Assembly (NCBI GenBank): GCA_965222425.1
Contig: CBDCTW010000024.1
Location: 248,001 to 312,000 of the forward strand
From: CBDCNP01 sp965222425
Lineage (GTDB): Bacteria; Acidobacteriota; Vicinamibacteria; Marinacidobacterales; DATDRI01
Direction of reading: 5' to 3'
DNA length: 64,000 nucleotides
Part shown: one piece after another, positions 63,919 through 64,000 of the stretch
How the letters are laid out: each line of letters opens with the position of its first letter
Numbering within the stretch: the stretch's first letter is position 1
The notes under the pieces: model-generated
The model's database searches: none
What the model was told of the DNA's origin: nothing
The model's input: only the letters and a program-made list of their open reading frames with translations
Position numbers and translations under genes: made by a program

Positions 63919-64000
63919 ATGAGCGATTTTGGAGCAACTGACCCGAAGACGGGCCGCCACGGCATCGTGGCCGCAGTCGGCGGCCGCTATCACATTCAGG
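63919..64000 (+). CDS. Start of a gene running off the right edge
   Basis: ATG 63919 opens MSDFGATDPKTGRHGIVAAV and GGRYHIQ with no stop before the window ends. The GIVAA start faintly resembles gamma-glutamyltransferase N-termini (GMVAA...A), but 27 residues are too few to call. Confidence 0.35.
   Translation, partial: MSDFGATDPKTGRHGIVAAVGGRYHIQ

Overview
The window looks like a chromosomal segment from an uncultured Gram-negative-type bacterium of moderately high GC. Acidobacteriota or a close relative is my best guess, at low confidence. The clues are a GWxTD-domain protein upstream of an amidase-GerMN-rph-rdgB cluster, folC beside accD, and a wecG-type gene beside a sugar transferase. 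Housekeeping genes (trmB, folC, accD, folK, gatB, ftsE, udk, ftsX, rph, rdgB, four tRNAs) show this is chromosome rather than plasmid or phage.

Layout. 1-11.3 kb: a DUF4956 membrane protein running into a VTC-like domain at the left edge, a PAS histidine kinase (frameshifted) with its NarL-type regulator, trmB, a fatty-acid desaturase, a three-subunit molybdenum hydroxylase of 4-hydroxybenzoyl-CoA reductase type, and a broken radical-SAM gene. 11.6-22.6 kb: a double OsmC-like protein, remains of a polysaccharide locus (sulfotransferase fragment, sugar transferase, wecG with an amber codon), then a minus-strand run with a BtuFDC-like importer, accD and folC, a Ser/Thr kinase with two nonsense codons and a HAMP-like protein. 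22.7-36.3 kb: an IS256-family element, deoxynucleoside kinase/folK, acyl-CoA ligase/gatB, ftsE and ftsX split by an inverted udk, an unusual GC-rich repeat array, and nested IS21 and IS256 insertions that destroyed a metallo-beta-lactamase-fold gene.

36.3-44.6 kb is an accessory island. It holds a LexA-like DNA-binding fragment, a two-gene operon of an uncharacterised protein beginning Met-Gly and a long QueC-like PP-loop protein, a truncated ParB-methyltransferase, a DUF6361-PLD pair cut by an IS5 fragment, and an intact IS5 copy. The Met-Gly/QueC-like pair is the best candidate for a little-described system. By analogy with QueC homologues in Qat and type IV CBASS it may attach a deazaguanine base to the N-terminal glycine of its partner. 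The local copy has a frameshift and lacks one zinc-ligand cysteine.

44.6-64 kb: GWxTD protein, amidase, GerMN protein, rph and rdgB; tRNA-Pro, tRNA-Arg and tRNA-His; a second, almost identical IS21; a small secreted protein; another tRNA-Arg; a DUF481 protein; a third IS256 copy; an esterase; a membrane dipeptidase; a dead methyltransferase; a hydantoinase-B-like enzyme; and a decayed BNR-repeat protein.

Across the window at least a dozen genes carry frameshifts, nonsense codons, internal deletions or IS insertions, alongside nearly identical IS copies. Some indels could be sequencing errors. The methyltransferase, radical-SAM gene, kinase and BNR protein carry several independent lesions each, so real, recent genome erosion with IS expansion is the better reading.
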